A stretch of DNA of 64,000 nt from a virus. The stretch lies in the IMG/VR virus record IMGVR_UViG_3300043313_001192, positions 1 through 64,000 of that record; one strand, given 5' to 3'. The notes under the pieces are model-generated. The model did not search any database. It was not told the origin of the DNA and worked only from the letters and a program-made list of their open reading frames with translations. Shown piece by piece: positions 31,943 to 39,911 of this stretch; within the stretch, counting starts at the first letter, position 1, and each line of letters begins with the position of its first letter. The position numbers and the translations under genes are program-made.

Positions 31943-32485
31943 ATGCAGGACTTCTTCACCCACACCGAGGCGGACGCCGGTGCATGGGACCGCAACCACC
32001 TGGAGGCCGACGACTTCAGCGACGCACCCTCGCGCGCCGAGGCCGAGGCGGATCTGGCTGCTGACGCCGCCGACGCCTATCACGCCGGTCCGGACACGGT
32101 GGTCGGTTACGGCATCCGCTGCGCCCACTGCCACAACCGTCACGAGACCATCGCTGACGTCCGCTGGTGCAGCGACCTTCAGGCCGAGTACCGCGCCGAG
32201 GCGCTGGCCGAGCAGGCCGCCGAGGCTCGCGCGGAGCGCTACTTCGAGGAGGGTCCCGAGTCCTTCCAGATGATGCGTGCCGCCGAAGAGGCCCACGATC
32301 AGGCCCGCGCGTGGAACGACCCGTGGATCACCGGCGAGCCGCCCGCGACCACCACGATCAACCACGGCAACAGCGGAGCCTGCGAGGGCGGGGCCTGCTC
32401 GTGGCACGACAAGTGCCGCAAGCACCGCGAGCAGGACGTCGCCAACGGCGACCGGCTCGGCAACTTCCGCGCCTACAACGACTGA
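31943..32485 (+). CDS. Hypothetical protein with CxxC-H zinc motif
   Basis: 180 aa. Acidic helical N-half, then GYGIRCAHCHNRHETIADVRWC, a zinc-finger-like motif common in actinophage small proteins, then long helices and a Cys/His-rich end (CEGGACSWHDKCRKH). Confidence 0.6.
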   Translation: MQDFFTHTEADAGAWDRNHLEADDFSDAPSRAEAEADLAADAADAYHAGPDTVVGYGIRCAHCHNRHETIADVRWCSDLQAEYRAEALAEQAAEARAERYFEEGPESFQMMRAAEEAHDQARAWNDPWITGEPPATTTINHGNSGACEGGACSWHDKCRKHREQDVANGDRLGNFRAYND

Positions 32486-32529
32486 GGTGCGGCCGGGCGC
32501 CTGGCCACGCGCCGAGCGTCAGAACGTCA

Positions 32530-32611
32530 CTGACGTTTACGCAGCTGGCCCCGCCTGGCCGCGGGTACGACTCCCGCCTGATAGCCCGACGTCTGGACAG
32601 TGTGGTAAACT
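32530..32611 (+). promoter_or_regulatory. Module 9: motif and promoter, no clear palindrome
   Basis: Motif 32530-32544; 61 nt to TAAACT (32606-32611). Here the start-site symmetry is absent, which makes it a useful natural control. Confidence 0.7.
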
Positions 32612-32643
32612 CTCCTTGTACGCAAACGACGAAGGGACACCCC

Positions 32644-33120
32644 ATGAAGATCCACTCCGACTCGGTCGAGTCGCTCGACATCCGCAAGGCCGCGACGCTC
32701 GCCGCCGTCGACTTCACCCGCTTCGACCTGAAGGGCTCGCGCTCACGTGCGCAGGGCTTCGACATCCTCCTGACCGGCAACTCCGGCCGTCGCCAGAACG
32801 GCGGCGCGGATGAGGCGGCGTCGTGGGACCAGTGGGGAATCTTCCTCGGTCACCTCTACCGGCTCGACCCGAACCTGAAGACGCCCTACTACATCGACGG
32901 GGACCACTTCGTCTGGGTCACCGGCAACCGGTTCACCCCCGACTTCACCGCCGGTGACTGCCACCGCCGCCACCGGTGGGGGATGGGTCGCCCCGCGATC
33001 ACCGGGGCCTACTCGGTCGCCGAGTGCGAAGAGGGCAAGGACCCGTGCGGCGCGGTCCAGCGCTGGATCATCCACCGCCACGGCCAGCCCGCCGTCACGT
33101 GGGCAGACCTCAACCGCTGA
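32644..33120 (+). CDS. Hypothetical protein, 158 aa
   Basis: Basic/aromatic protein; NSGRRQNGG...WDQWGIFLGHLYRLDP...YYIDGDHFVWVTGNRFTPDF and CHRRHRWG. Pattern seen in small actinophage proteins; no known activity. Confidence 0.6.
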   Translation: MKIHSDSVESLDIRKAATLAAVDFTRFDLKGSRSRAQGFDILLTGNSGRRQNGGADEAASWDQWGIFLGHLYRLDPNLKTPYYIDGDHFVWVTGNRFTPDFTAGDCHRRHRWGMGRPAITGAYSVAECEEGKDPCGAVQRWIIHRHGQPAVTWADLNR

Positions 33121-33136
33121 GCGAGGCGGCGCGCGG

Positions 33137-33280
33137 CTAGTAGTACCGGTGCCGGGTGCCGCCGACGGGCACGAACCAGAGGACCAGCCCGACGATGATC
33201 AGGATCGCCCCGATGATCGTCAGCCAGTAGATGCCGAGCACCAGGCCGAGCACCAGCAGGATGAGACCGAGGATGACCAT
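33137..33280 (-). CDS. DUF6131-like small membrane protein
   Basis: 47 aa. MVILGLILLVLGLVLG, a second hydrophobic helix (LTIIGAILIIVGLVLWFV) and an RHRYY tail match the DUF6131 pattern. Minus strand inside the rightward region. TAGGCT (33292-33287) lies 6 nt before the ATG, so the transcript is probably leaderless. Confidence 0.7.
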   Translation of the reverse strand: MVILGLILLVLGLVLGIYWLTIIGAILIIVGLVLWFVPVGGTRHRYY

Positions 33281-33298
33281 GCCCGCAGCCTACCGCTA

Positions 33299-33388
33299 CT
33301 GACGTTTACGCAGCTTTCCCACTGTGGTGGTCTAGTCCCGACTGGCGCGTGTCCGGACACTGGTGTATTGTTCTTCTTGTAAGAACAA
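33299..33388 (+). promoter_or_regulatory. Module 10: motif, promoter, palindrome
   Basis: Motif 33299-33313; 52 nt to TATTGT (33366-33371); arms TTGTTCTT (33368-33375) and AAGAACAA (33381-33388). The motif sits between this promoter and the divergent 33280 promoter. Confidence 0.75.
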
Positions 33389-33413
33389 CGACGGACCGAC
33401 CGAAGGACACACC

Positions 33414-33857
33414 ATGGACACCACGCACTACCTTGACCTCGTCGCGGGCGGCACCGACCACTTCACCGTGGAGTTCCACACCGACACCAAGCCTGCCGCT
33501 GCGCACAAGAGCAAGCGGCTCCGCAAGGTCGTCACGGCGGTCTGCATGACCGGCGCGTCCTACGCGAACCTGCGGGTGAACAAGGACAAGGAGACGGGTC
33601 CGCTGCCGTGGGGCACGTGGATGGACGGGGCCGAGCCGTTCGTGATCCAGCACAAGGGCAACGACTACGCCCGCCTGTACGTGATCGAGAACGGCGTGCG
33701 AGCGATCTACACCGTGGACGGCGAGGTCGTGAGCCGCGAGGACTACGAGTCCTTCCTGACGCCCTCGCAGCGCAACGCGCCGCGTCCGAACGGTGGCACC
33801 ATCACCGTCAAGATGAGCGGCGTGCGGCTGGTCGGAGAGCCAGCCTTCGGGCGCTGA
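33414..33857 (+). CDS. Hypothetical protein, 147 aa
   Basis: Basic N-half (HKSKRLRKVVTAVCMTGASYANLRV) then beta-rich. PNGGTITVKMSGVRLVGEPAFGR end. Not recognised. Confidence 0.55.
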   Translation: MDTTHYLDLVAGGTDHFTVEFHTDTKPAAAHKSKRLRKVVTAVCMTGASYANLRVNKDKETGPLPWGTWMDGAEPFVIQHKGNDYARLYVIENGVRAIYTVDGEVVSREDYESFLTPSQRNAPRPNGGTITVKMSGVRLVGEPAFGR

Positions 33858-34061
33858 GGCGCCCCCACAGACTCCGCCCCTCGATAGGCGGGGCTGCACT
33901 TCCCAAGGACCCGGTGAGAGGAAGCCGCGCAAGCGGGGGAAGGCTCACCGGCGAGGACGGTGGCAGCGACCTAATCAGTGGTTCGACCACATGGGTATCG
34001 AGTGACACGTCCCGGCGCGCCCATGATCGCGCCGGGGCGTTACTCGTTCCGGCCCGAGCTA
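33858..34061 (+). other. Non-coding gap with stems
   Basis: 204 nt without a supported ORF. Hairpins: CCGCCCCTCGATAGGCGGGG; GGTGAG...CTCACC (33913-33949) enclosing a GC loop; and the terminator at 34011-34036. Might encode a short structured RNA. Confidence 0.35.
34011..34036 (+). terminator. 9-bp terminator hairpin
   Basis: CCCGGCGCG pairs with CGCGCCGGG just before module 11. Confidence 0.55.
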
Positions 34062-34148
34062 CTGACGTTTACGCAGGGCGGCCCGCGGCGGCCCAGGCGC
34101 GTTGGCTTGTGGCCGTAGGGACAGTGTGGTATGCTTACGCAGTAAGCA
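34062..34148 (+). promoter_or_regulatory. Module 11: motif, promoter, palindrome
   Basis: Motif 34062-34076; 53 nt to TATGCT (34130-34135), preceded by GGACAGTGTGG; palindrome TGCTTAC-GCA-GTAAGCA at 34132-34148. Confidence 0.8.
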
Positions 34149-34168
34149 AACGACGAAGGGACACCCCC

Positions 34169-34705
34169 ATGAGCCACTCCTCCACCCCCACCCGCACGAA
34201 CAAGTTCGGTGGCAAGTGCGCCGACTGCGGCGCGTGGGTCCTGCCCGGCGCAGGCACCCTGTCCGGCTCGCGCGGCGCATGGGTCACCCGGCACCTCGGC
34301 ACCTGCCCGCCGCCCAAGGGCACCCCGACCAAGAACGCCGAGCCGGGCTACTACGTCCGCCCCGCCGACGGCCGCGCCGTGGTCGTGGTCGCGGGCAAGC
34401 GCCACCCCGAGCGCACCTACGGCAAGGTGCTCACCTTCCCGGCCGACGGCAGCCGCCCGTCGTGGGACTACGTGCGCGGCGCGGGCTACTCGGTCGCCGA
34501 CCTGCGGCCGATGACCGCCGCCGACGCGGCCGAGATGGGCCTCTCGCACGGCTTCTGCATCCGCTGCTGCGCGCCCCTCGGTGGCGAGACGCTGAGCGCC
34601 GCCGTGTCCGCGCTCGTGGGCTACGGCGAGACCTGCGCCAAGCGGATGGGCTGGCCCTACCCGAAGGGCGTCGCGGCCCAGCGCGCCCGGCTCGCCGAGG
34701 GCTGA
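34169..34705 (+). CDS. Hypothetical protein with two zinc clusters
   Basis: 178 aa. CADCGAWV near the start with HLGTC later, and FCIRCCAPLGG / ETCAKRMGWPYP near the end, the latter like small recombination/replication zinc proteins of phages. Role unknown. Confidence 0.6.
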   Translation: MSHSSTPTRTNKFGGKCADCGAWVLPGAGTLSGSRGAWVTRHLGTCPPPKGTPTKNAEPGYYVRPADGRAVVVVAGKRHPERTYGKVLTFPADGSRPSWDYVRGAGYSVADLRPMTAADAAEMGLSHGFCIRCCAPLGGETLSAAVSALVGYGETCAKRMGWPYPKGVAAQRARLAEG

Positions 34706-34717
34706 GCCCCAGCCACT

Positions 34718-34746
34718 GGCCCCGCACCCCGAGAGGGTGCGGGGCC
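34718..34746 (+). terminator. 12-bp terminator hairpin
   Basis: GGCCCCGCACCC pairs with GGGTGCGGGGCC around CGAGA, then TTCG. Confidence 0.7.
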
Positions 34747-34783
34747 TTCGCGCGCCCCAGGCCCGGCGGCCCGCGCAACGTCA

Positions 34784-34878
34784 CTGACGTTTACGCAGCT
34801 GCCCAACCCTCAAGCGCGCCTTCAGCGTTGCGCAGTTGTGCGTCGTCTGGACAGTGTGGTATGCTTACTTCAGTAAGC
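34784..34878 (+). promoter_or_regulatory. Module 12: motif, promoter, palindrome
   Basis: Motif 34784-34798; 61 nt to TATGCT (34860-34865), preceded by GGACAGTGTGG; palindrome GCTTACT-TC-AGTAAGC at 34863-34878. Confidence 0.8.
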
Positions 34879-34907
34879 GACACAGAGACAACCGAAGGGA
34901 AACCCCC

Positions 34908-35795
34908 ATGAGCACCAAGACCGCCACCCGCCGCAAGCCGTCCGCCGCGAAGATCGCCGCCGCCGAGGAGCGCCTCGAAGCGATGCACGAGCAGTTGGTC
35001 GCCAAGACCGACGCGCTCGTCACGAGCGAGGGCTGGGCCGAGTACCTCGCGTTCGCCGCGCGGTTCCGTCAGTACTCGTTCCGCAACACGCTGCTGATCC
35101 TGATGCAGATGCCGACCGCCACGCGGGTCGCGTCCTACCGGAAGTGGCTGGAGGTCGACCGGCAGGTCCGCAAGGGCGAGCGCGGCTTGCAGATCTTCGC
35201 CCCGATGACGCGCAAGCGCGAGGACGCGGACGGCAAGGAGCGGACCTACATCAGCGGCTTCCGGCTGGTCTCGGTCTTCGACGTCTCGCAGACCGACGGC
35301 GAGGCCCTGCCCGAGGACCCGGCCACGCCGGTGCTGCTGGACGGCATGGCGCCCGAGGGTCTGTGGCAGTCGCTGGCCGAGATGGTCTTCGACGCTGGCT
35401 ACACGCTGCGGGTCGCCGCCAGCGAGCACGGGGAGAACGGCTACACGAACCCGGTGGACAAGGTGGTGCAGGTGAGCGAGGGCCTCAGCGAGGCGCAGTC
35501 GTGCAAGACCCTGATCCACGAGGTCGCGCACATGCTGCTGCACTGCGACGACAAGGCCCTGACCGAGGACGCGATCCTTCACCGGAACGTGGCCGAGATC
35601 GAGGCCGAGAGCGTGGCGCACATCGTGGCCATGGTGCACGGGCTGGCGAGCGACACCTACTCGATCCCGTACGTCGCGGGCTGGAGCAACGGCAAGACCG
35701 AGGTGATCGCCGCCACGGCGGACCGCGTGCTCAAGACCGCGAAGACGATCCTCGCCAAGACCGAGGGCAACGGAGAGGAGGAGGACGCGGCCTGA
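34908..35795 (+). CDS. ArdC-like antirestriction protein with ImmA/IrrE-type metalloprotease
   Basis: 295 aa. The N-domain (EYLAFAARFRQYSFRNTLLILMQMP...YRKWLEVDRQVRKGERGLQIFAPM) is the ssDNA-binding part of ArdC. The C-domain has the zinc motif HEVAHMLLH and a downstream Glu region (EIEAESVAHIV) as in ImmA/IrrE peptidases. ArdC protects incoming DNA from restriction, so an early counter-defence role is likely. One-gene unit. Confidence 0.85.
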   Translation: MSTKTATRRKPSAAKIAAAEERLEAMHEQLVAKTDALVTSEGWAEYLAFAARFRQYSFRNTLLILMQMPTATRVASYRKWLEVDRQVRKGERGLQIFAPMTRKREDADGKERTYISGFRLVSVFDVSQTDGEALPEDPATPVLLDGMAPEGLWQSLAEMVFDAGYTLRVAASEHGENGYTNPVDKVVQVSEGLSEAQSCKTLIHEVAHMLLHCDDKALTEDAILHRNVAEIEAESVAHIVAMVHGLASDTYSIPYVAGWSNGKTEVIAATADRVLKTAKTILAKTEGNGEEEDAA

Positions 35796-35808
35796 GCCGC
35801 ACGGCACC

Positions 35809-35840
35809 AGAGCCCCGGCCCCGCAAGGGGTCGGGGCTCT
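35809..35840 (+). terminator. 14-bp terminator hairpin
   Basis: AGAGCCCCGGCCCC pairs with GGGGTCGGGGCTCT (one wobble) around GCAA, followed by TTGCCTTG. Confidence 0.75.
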
Positions 35841-35857
35841 TGCCTTGCCGGGGCCTA

Positions 35858-35937
35858 CTGACGTTTACGCAGAGCTGGCCCTGGTGGGCTCGTCTTGCTT
35901 CTGACTGCACGATGCTGTAGGCTTACATCAGTAAGCC
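35858..35937 (+). promoter_or_regulatory. Module 13: motif, promoter, palindrome
   Basis: Motif 35858-35872; 45 nt to TAGGCT (35918-35923); TTGCTT 17 nt upstream; palindrome GGCTTAC-ATCA-GTAAGCC at 35920-35937. Confidence 0.75.
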
Positions 35938-35957
35938 AAACGACGAAGGGACAAGCA

Positions 35958-36182
35958 ATGAGCACCGTCACCGTGAGCAAGGCCGCGACGATCATCGCGA
36001 GCGCGGACGCGGCGTACGACCGCGAGGATCAGGCATGGTTCGATGCGCTCCCCACCGAGTCGCTCACGCTGCTGTGGGGCGTCGCCTGCGCCAACATCTC
36101 CGGCGCGTCTTGGGACGATGAGGTCTACGACGCGCTCGCAGAGCGCGGGTGGTTCGACACGGAGGACGGGGAGGTGAACTGA
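35958..36182 (+). CDS. Small acidic protein
   Basis: 74 aa; helical, ending in EVYDALAERGWFDTEDGE. Not recognised. Coupled to the next gene by TGATG. Confidence 0.55.
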   Translation: MSTVTVSKAATIIASADAAYDREDQAWFDALPTESLTLLWGVACANISGASWDDEVYDALAERGWFDTEDGEVN

Positions 36183-36469
36183 TGGCTGTCCGACTGATGA
36201 ACCAGAGCGAAGCCAAGCGCCCCACCGCGTCCGGCCACTGGCTAGGGTCCGAGATCTTCTACACCGAGGACGAGGACTTCTACACGATCCGCTTCCACGC
36301 CCGCACCTACGACGGCATCAAGGTCACGTCCTCCTACACGACCGGGGAGATCAGGCTGACCGGGCAGGGGGGCTTCCTCAAGTCCGAGGTCAAGCGGCTC
36401 TTCCACCAGTTCGCGAGCCTCTACATCACCGAGGCCGACCTCGATGCTGTCCGCAAGGACGAGTCCTGA
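36182..36469 (+). CDS. Hypothetical beta-rich protein
   Basis: 95 aa. EIFYTEDEDFYTIRFHARTYDGIKVTSSYTTGEIRL beta pattern and a C-terminal helix. Not recognised. Confidence 0.5.
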   Translation: MAVRLMNQSEAKRPTASGHWLGSEIFYTEDEDFYTIRFHARTYDGIKVTSSYTTGEIRLTGQGGFLKSEVKRLFHQFASLYITEADLDAVRKDES

Positions 36470-36582
36470 TGGGCCAGAAGTGGTGGCCAGTGCACCACGG
36501 TGCCCCCGCCGCCGGGCACGTCACCGCAGGTGGCTTCTGGCATCCGGGAGGGGGACACAACTGCTCCAAGTGCAAGGGCTAA
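36469..36582 (+). CDS. Tiny His/Gly/Cys protein
   Basis: 37 aa: WWPVHHGAPAAGHVTAGGFWHPGGGHNCSKCKG. TGATG coupling and a metal-binding composition support it modestly. Confidence 0.4.
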   Translation: MGQKWWPVHHGAPAAGHVTAGGFWHPGGGHNCSKCKG

Positions 36583-36676
36583 GGTCCGCCCCATGGATCC
36601 CATGATCGCCTACCTCAAGCGTCGCGCCGCCCAGTTCATCACTGGGCGGCGCAGTCGTTTCGACAGCGCGGCGCCA

Positions 36677-36759
36677 CTGACGTTTACGCAGAGCTGCCCC
36701 AGTTGCCTGGCCGCGCATCCCTCCAACTTCAAGCATCTGTCGAGGTGATGGGGTAGACT
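36677..36759 (+). promoter_or_regulatory. Module 14: motif and promoter, no clear palindrome
   Basis: Motif 36677-36691; 62 nt to TAGACT (36754-36759). Long leader with three AACGAC repeats before ATG 36822. Confidence 0.7.
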
Positions 36760-36821
36760 AACGACATGAACTGAACACAACGACGCACGACATCAACCGA
36801 CACAACGACGAAAGAGACCAC

Positions 36822-37544
36822 ATGAAGCGCATCATCTTTGCCCTGCTCGCCGCAGTGGTGCTGGTCGGGCTGTTCACGCCCAACGCCAGCGCCGCATCCG
36901 GTGACAGCGCACGCAAGAAGAACGCGGCCTGCGTGACCAAGGCCGAGTACAAGAAGGTCAAGCGAGGGCACACGCTCAAGCAGGTCAAGAAGATCTTCGG
37001 CACCAACGGCCGTACGTCCTCCACGATGAACTCCTCCTACACCGAGTGGGTCTGGGGCGACTACGTCGAGGGCCACGACGAGTCCTACTGGGTCGACGGC
37101 TACTGGTCCGAGTACGCCACCTGGATCGACGGCACCTGGGACGACGAGGGCAACTACACCGAGGGCCACTACGAGCCCGGCATGGTCGACGGCTACTGGG
37201 ACTCCTACTACGTCGACGGCTACTGGGAGGACGACTACTCCTACAACGTCTCGCAGTGGGACTCCTTCCGCGACTACAAGAAGTGCAAGTCGTGGAACCA
37301 CGGACGTGGCCGCGTCGCGATCAACTTCGACAACTACTCCTCGCGCTACTCCGGCTACCGGGTCTACTCCAAGTACCCCAGCCGCCCGTGGATCTGGGAC
37401 GCGCTGAACCTGCGCACCACCTCGCACGAGAGCATCCTCGGCGACAAGACGGTGCCGGACGCCGCGCACACCGGACCCTCGAACCACGACCACGAGGTGA
37501 CGCCGGAACCGGCACAGCCCCCGCACAAGCAGCCGCAGCACTGA
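36822..37544 (+). CDS. Secreted SmpA/BamE-like protein with Tyr/Trp/Asp/Gly repeats
   Basis: 240 aa. Signal peptide MKRIIFALLAAVVLVGLF, cleavage near ASA (residue 24). The next part (CVTKAEYKKVKRGHTLKQVKKIFGTNG) resembles the SmpA/BamE fold start. Residues 72-135 hold imperfect repeats such as WVDGYWSEY, WIDGTWDDE, MVDGYWDSY and YVDGYWEDD. The tail is His/Pro-rich. An exported beta-rich repeat may bind the cell wall or a surface partner (inference). Confidence 0.65.
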   Translation: MKRIIFALLAAVVLVGLFTPNASAASGDSARKKNAACVTKAEYKKVKRGHTLKQVKKIFGTNGRTSSTMNSSYTEWVWGDYVEGHDESYWVDGYWSEYATWIDGTWDDEGNYTEGHYEPGMVDGYWDSYYVDGYWEDDYSYNVSQWDSFRDYKKCKSWNHGRGRVAINFDNYSSRYSGYRVYSKYPSRPWIWDALNLRTTSHESILGDKTVPDAAHTGPSNHDHEVTPEPAQPPHKQPQH

Positions 37545-37562
37545 TCCACCCGCACTCCACAG

Positions 37563-37587
37563 CCCCCGGCGCCACTGGCGTCGGGGG
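37563..37587 (+). terminator. 11-bp terminator hairpin
   Basis: CCCCCGGCGCC pairs with GGCGTCGGGGG (one wobble), followed by TTCG. Confidence 0.65.
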
Positions 37588-37614
37588 TTCGTGCGTTCGA
37601 GGGGCAAGACGTCA

Positions 37615-37700
37615 CTGACGTTTACGCAGCTCCAGGGCCTGAAGCCCACCAGGCTGCTTGGGAACTGACGCTACCCTGTGATATGCTGACGTAGTCAGCA
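37615..37700 (+). promoter_or_regulatory. Module 15: motif, promoter, palindrome
   Basis: Motif 37615-37629; 52 nt to TATGCT (37682-37687); TTGGGA 18 nt upstream; palindrome TGCTGAC-GTA-GTCAGCA at 37684-37700. Confidence 0.8.
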
Positions 37701-37724
37701 AGACAACGACGTAAGGACGAAGAC

Positions 37725-38045
37725 ATGACCTTCACCATCCCGCGCCCCGACTGGGTCACCGACCAGTCGATCGGCCGACGTGGCGAGTACGCCCAGTTCT
37801 GCATGTTCACCCGCGAGGGCAACGACGCCGTGGGCGCCATGGTGCTGGCGATCCTGAGCGACGCGGTGCGTCTGGGTCCGCCCCGCACCGTGGTGATCGA
37901 GGCGATCCAGCAGGGTGTCCGCAACCTGACCGCACGCTTCCCCGAGGTGCACGACACCGAGCCCGAGTGGGCGATCGTGGACGCGGTGAACCACTACCTC
38001 GAACTGCGCGAACTGCCCCGCACGAGCCGCGAGGAGCTGTTCTGA
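37725..38045 (+). CDS. Hypothetical protein, 106 aa
   Basis: All-helical look, with GRRGEYAQFCMFTREGNDAVGAMVLAILSDAV. Role unknown. TGATG coupling to the next gene. Confidence 0.55.
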   Translation: MTFTIPRPDWVTDQSIGRRGEYAQFCMFTREGNDAVGAMVLAILSDAVRLGPPRTVVIEAIQQGVRNLTARFPEVHDTEPEWAIVDAVNHYLELRELPRTSREELF

Positions 38046-38425
38046 TGAGCGACGCCCACATCGAGATCGACCCGCTGCTGTTCATGCAGGCCGTGGTCGA
38101 TGACCACCTCGAACTGATCGAGTCGATCGAGGACGCAGGTGCCGCGTTCGGCCCGATGATCGGCATGCCCGGCATGGACGCTCTGGCCGGGAGCGTGGCC
38201 GACGTGGGCCGCGAGAAGGTCACCGAGGCCCAAGAGCACCTCGACATGCTGGTCGCCACCGATCCCACCTGGGAGCCCTGCTACGGCACGTGGTGCGAGA
38301 TGGTCTACGAGGACACCGATCCTGAGGTCGGCGACATCCTGAGGTGCACGGTGCACAACTACACCGTGATCGCCGACGCCTACGTCTGCGAGGGCTATCA
38401 GGCTCCGCCGTACACCGGGCCATGA
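38045..38425 (+). CDS. Acidic helical protein with Cys C-terminus
   Basis: 126 aa. Helical acidic first two thirds, then CYGTWCEMVYEDTDPEVGDILRCTVHNY. Possibly zinc-binding. Not recognised. Confidence 0.5.
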   Translation: MSDAHIEIDPLLFMQAVVDDHLELIESIEDAGAAFGPMIGMPGMDALAGSVADVGREKVTEAQEHLDMLVATDPTWEPCYGTWCEMVYEDTDPEVGDILRCTVHNYTVIADAYVCEGYQAPPYTGP

Positions 38426-38712
38426 GCCGCACCAACGTCTACCGGGACGGCAAGGTGCACGTGATGGAGCGCAAGTGCGTCACGTGCATCTACCGGCCCG
38501 GCAACCTGATGCACCTCGAACCGGGCCGCAAGGACGGCATGCAGGCGGACGCGATCCGCGACGAGGGAGTGATCCCCTGCCACCAGACGATCCACGGCAG
38601 GCGCGAGCAGGAGAGCGTGTGCCGAGGGTTCTTCGATGTCGCCAAGCACGAGGGCCTGCTCGCTGTGGCCGAGCGCCTGGACATCATCGAGTTCACGCCC
38701 TGCGAGGAGTGA
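38422..38712 (+). CDS. Phage zinc protein (CVTCIYRPGNLM...CH...CRGFFD)
   Basis: 96 aa. KCVTCIYRPGNLMHLEPGRKDGM, then VIPCHQT and SVCRGFFD give a C-x2-C...C-H...C pattern found in many actinophages. Function unknown. Confidence 0.65.
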   Translation: MSRTNVYRDGKVHVMERKCVTCIYRPGNLMHLEPGRKDGMQADAIRDEGVIPCHQTIHGRREQESVCRGFFDVAKHEGLLAVAERLDIIEFTPCEE

Positions 38713-38751
38713 GCCCGACGCCGACGAGTTCTGTCGGTGGTCGCTGGTTCA

Positions 38752-38857
38752 CTGACGTTTATGCAGAGCTGGCCCGAACCCCCTCCCCCGCCGGACGATC
38801 CTTCTCGACCTGAGTTGGTGAATCCGGATTCCCCATGTTACGATTACGGAGTAATCG
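38752..38857 (+). promoter_or_regulatory. Module 16: variant motif, promoter, palindrome
   Basis: CTGACGTTTATGCAG (one change) at 38752-38766; 72 nt to TACGAT (38839-38844); palindrome CGATTAC-GGA-GTAATCG at 38841-38857. A reversed GATTCCCCA element lies just upstream of the -10. Confidence 0.75.
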
Positions 38858-38886
38858 AGCATGACCACACGACGAAGGACGAAGAG

Positions 38887-39237
38887 ATGACCACCACCGA
38901 GGCCCCTGCGCCCGCCACCCCGACCACTCCGACCACGAAGGACAGCCGCATCGCGGACGTCACCGCAGTGCTCGCCAGCGTCGATCAGGGCGAGGCCCTG
39001 CGCGACCGCATCAAGGCGATGCAGGCCGAACTCAAGGTCCACGAGGACAACATCAAGGACGCGCTGGGCGAGGCCACCACCGGCGTCGACGGCAAGGGCA
39101 AGGTCGTGGTCCGCTACCCGGTCCGCAACCGCTCCGGACTGTCCAAGGAGAAGGTCAAGGACCGGCTCTCCCCGACCGACTACGCCGAGTGCGAGACGGT
39201 CACCGAGTACCGGACGCTGCTGTACGGCGAGGGCTGA
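38887..39237 (+). CDS. Hypothetical coiled-coil protein
   Basis: 116 aa. Pro/Thr-rich start, then a coiled coil (ADVTAVLASVDQGEALRDRIKAMQAELKVHEDNIKDALGEA) and a basic strand (GKVVVRYPVRNRSGLSKEKVKDRLSPTDYAECETVTEYRTLL). Role unknown. Confidence 0.6.
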   Translation: MTTTEAPAPATPTTPTTKDSRIADVTAVLASVDQGEALRDRIKAMQAELKVHEDNIKDALGEATTGVDGKGKVVVRYPVRNRSGLSKEKVKDRLSPTDYAECETVTEYRTLLYGEG

Positions 39238-39240
39238 GCC

Positions 39241-39609
39241 ATGGCGATGTTCATGAACCGCAACGAGGTCGTGGAGACGCTGGCCTACTGCGGCGATCAG
39301 GTGGAGGACGTGCCCAACCTCTACGAGGGCGCTCGCGTGCTCTACTCGCTGATGGAGTGGGTCGACTCCCACTCCGACGGCTGGCCGTACTGGCAGCCAC
39401 CGCAGCGCGCTGCCAGTCGGCTGATCGAGGCCCTGCACAGCCGGAACTTCGCGCTCCGGTTCGGGGAGGAGCGGGACGGTTCGCCGCTGGCCGACGTGAC
39501 CGACGCGGAACTGGCCGCGTGCCTGCGCCCGATCAAGTCGTTCCTGACCAAGCAGGAGGTCAACTGGCACGCCGACCTGCCGTGGGCTGCCCTGTTCCCT
39601 GCTGCTTGA
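39241..39609 (+). CDS. Hypothetical protein, 122 aa
   Basis: Helical, aromatic (YWQPPQRAASRLIEALHSRNFALRF). Not recognised. Starts 3 nt after the previous stop. Confidence 0.5.
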   Translation: MAMFMNRNEVVETLAYCGDQVEDVPNLYEGARVLYSLMEWVDSHSDGWPYWQPPQRAASRLIEALHSRNFALRFGEERDGSPLADVTDAELAACLRPIKSFLTKQEVNWHADLPWAALFPAA

Positions 39610-39707
39610 GCCTGTCGAGAGAGGATGGATCTAGCCCGGCTCCCGCTGCAGTCCCCCCACTGCCGGGAGTCGGGTCTAGTCTGTCCCCAGCGACGAAGGG
39701 ACGAGCG

Positions 39708-39911
39708 ATGTACGTGCATCGAGACAAGCGTGGCGGGGTCACTCTGACACCCGACGAGGCCGAGGTCTGTGACCTGTTCCTGATGCTGGTCATCGAGGGC
39801 GAGGACATTCCGCACGCGGCCCAGTACGCGCTGAGCACGATGGTGCTGCCCGACCCGACGTTCGCTGCCTGGCTGAGCCTGGGGATGCTCTCGCACGAGC
39901 GAGCTGACTGA
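39708..39911 (+). CDS. Small hypothetical protein
   Basis: 67 aa, mostly helical, preceded by a CGACGAAGGGACGAGCG leader. A candidate TAGTCT lies at 39677. The stop overlaps the next 15-nt motif (39908). Confidence 0.55.
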   Translation: MYVHRDKRGGVTLTPDEAEVCDLFLMLVIEGEDIPHAAQYALSTMVLPDPTFAAWLSLGMLSHERAD

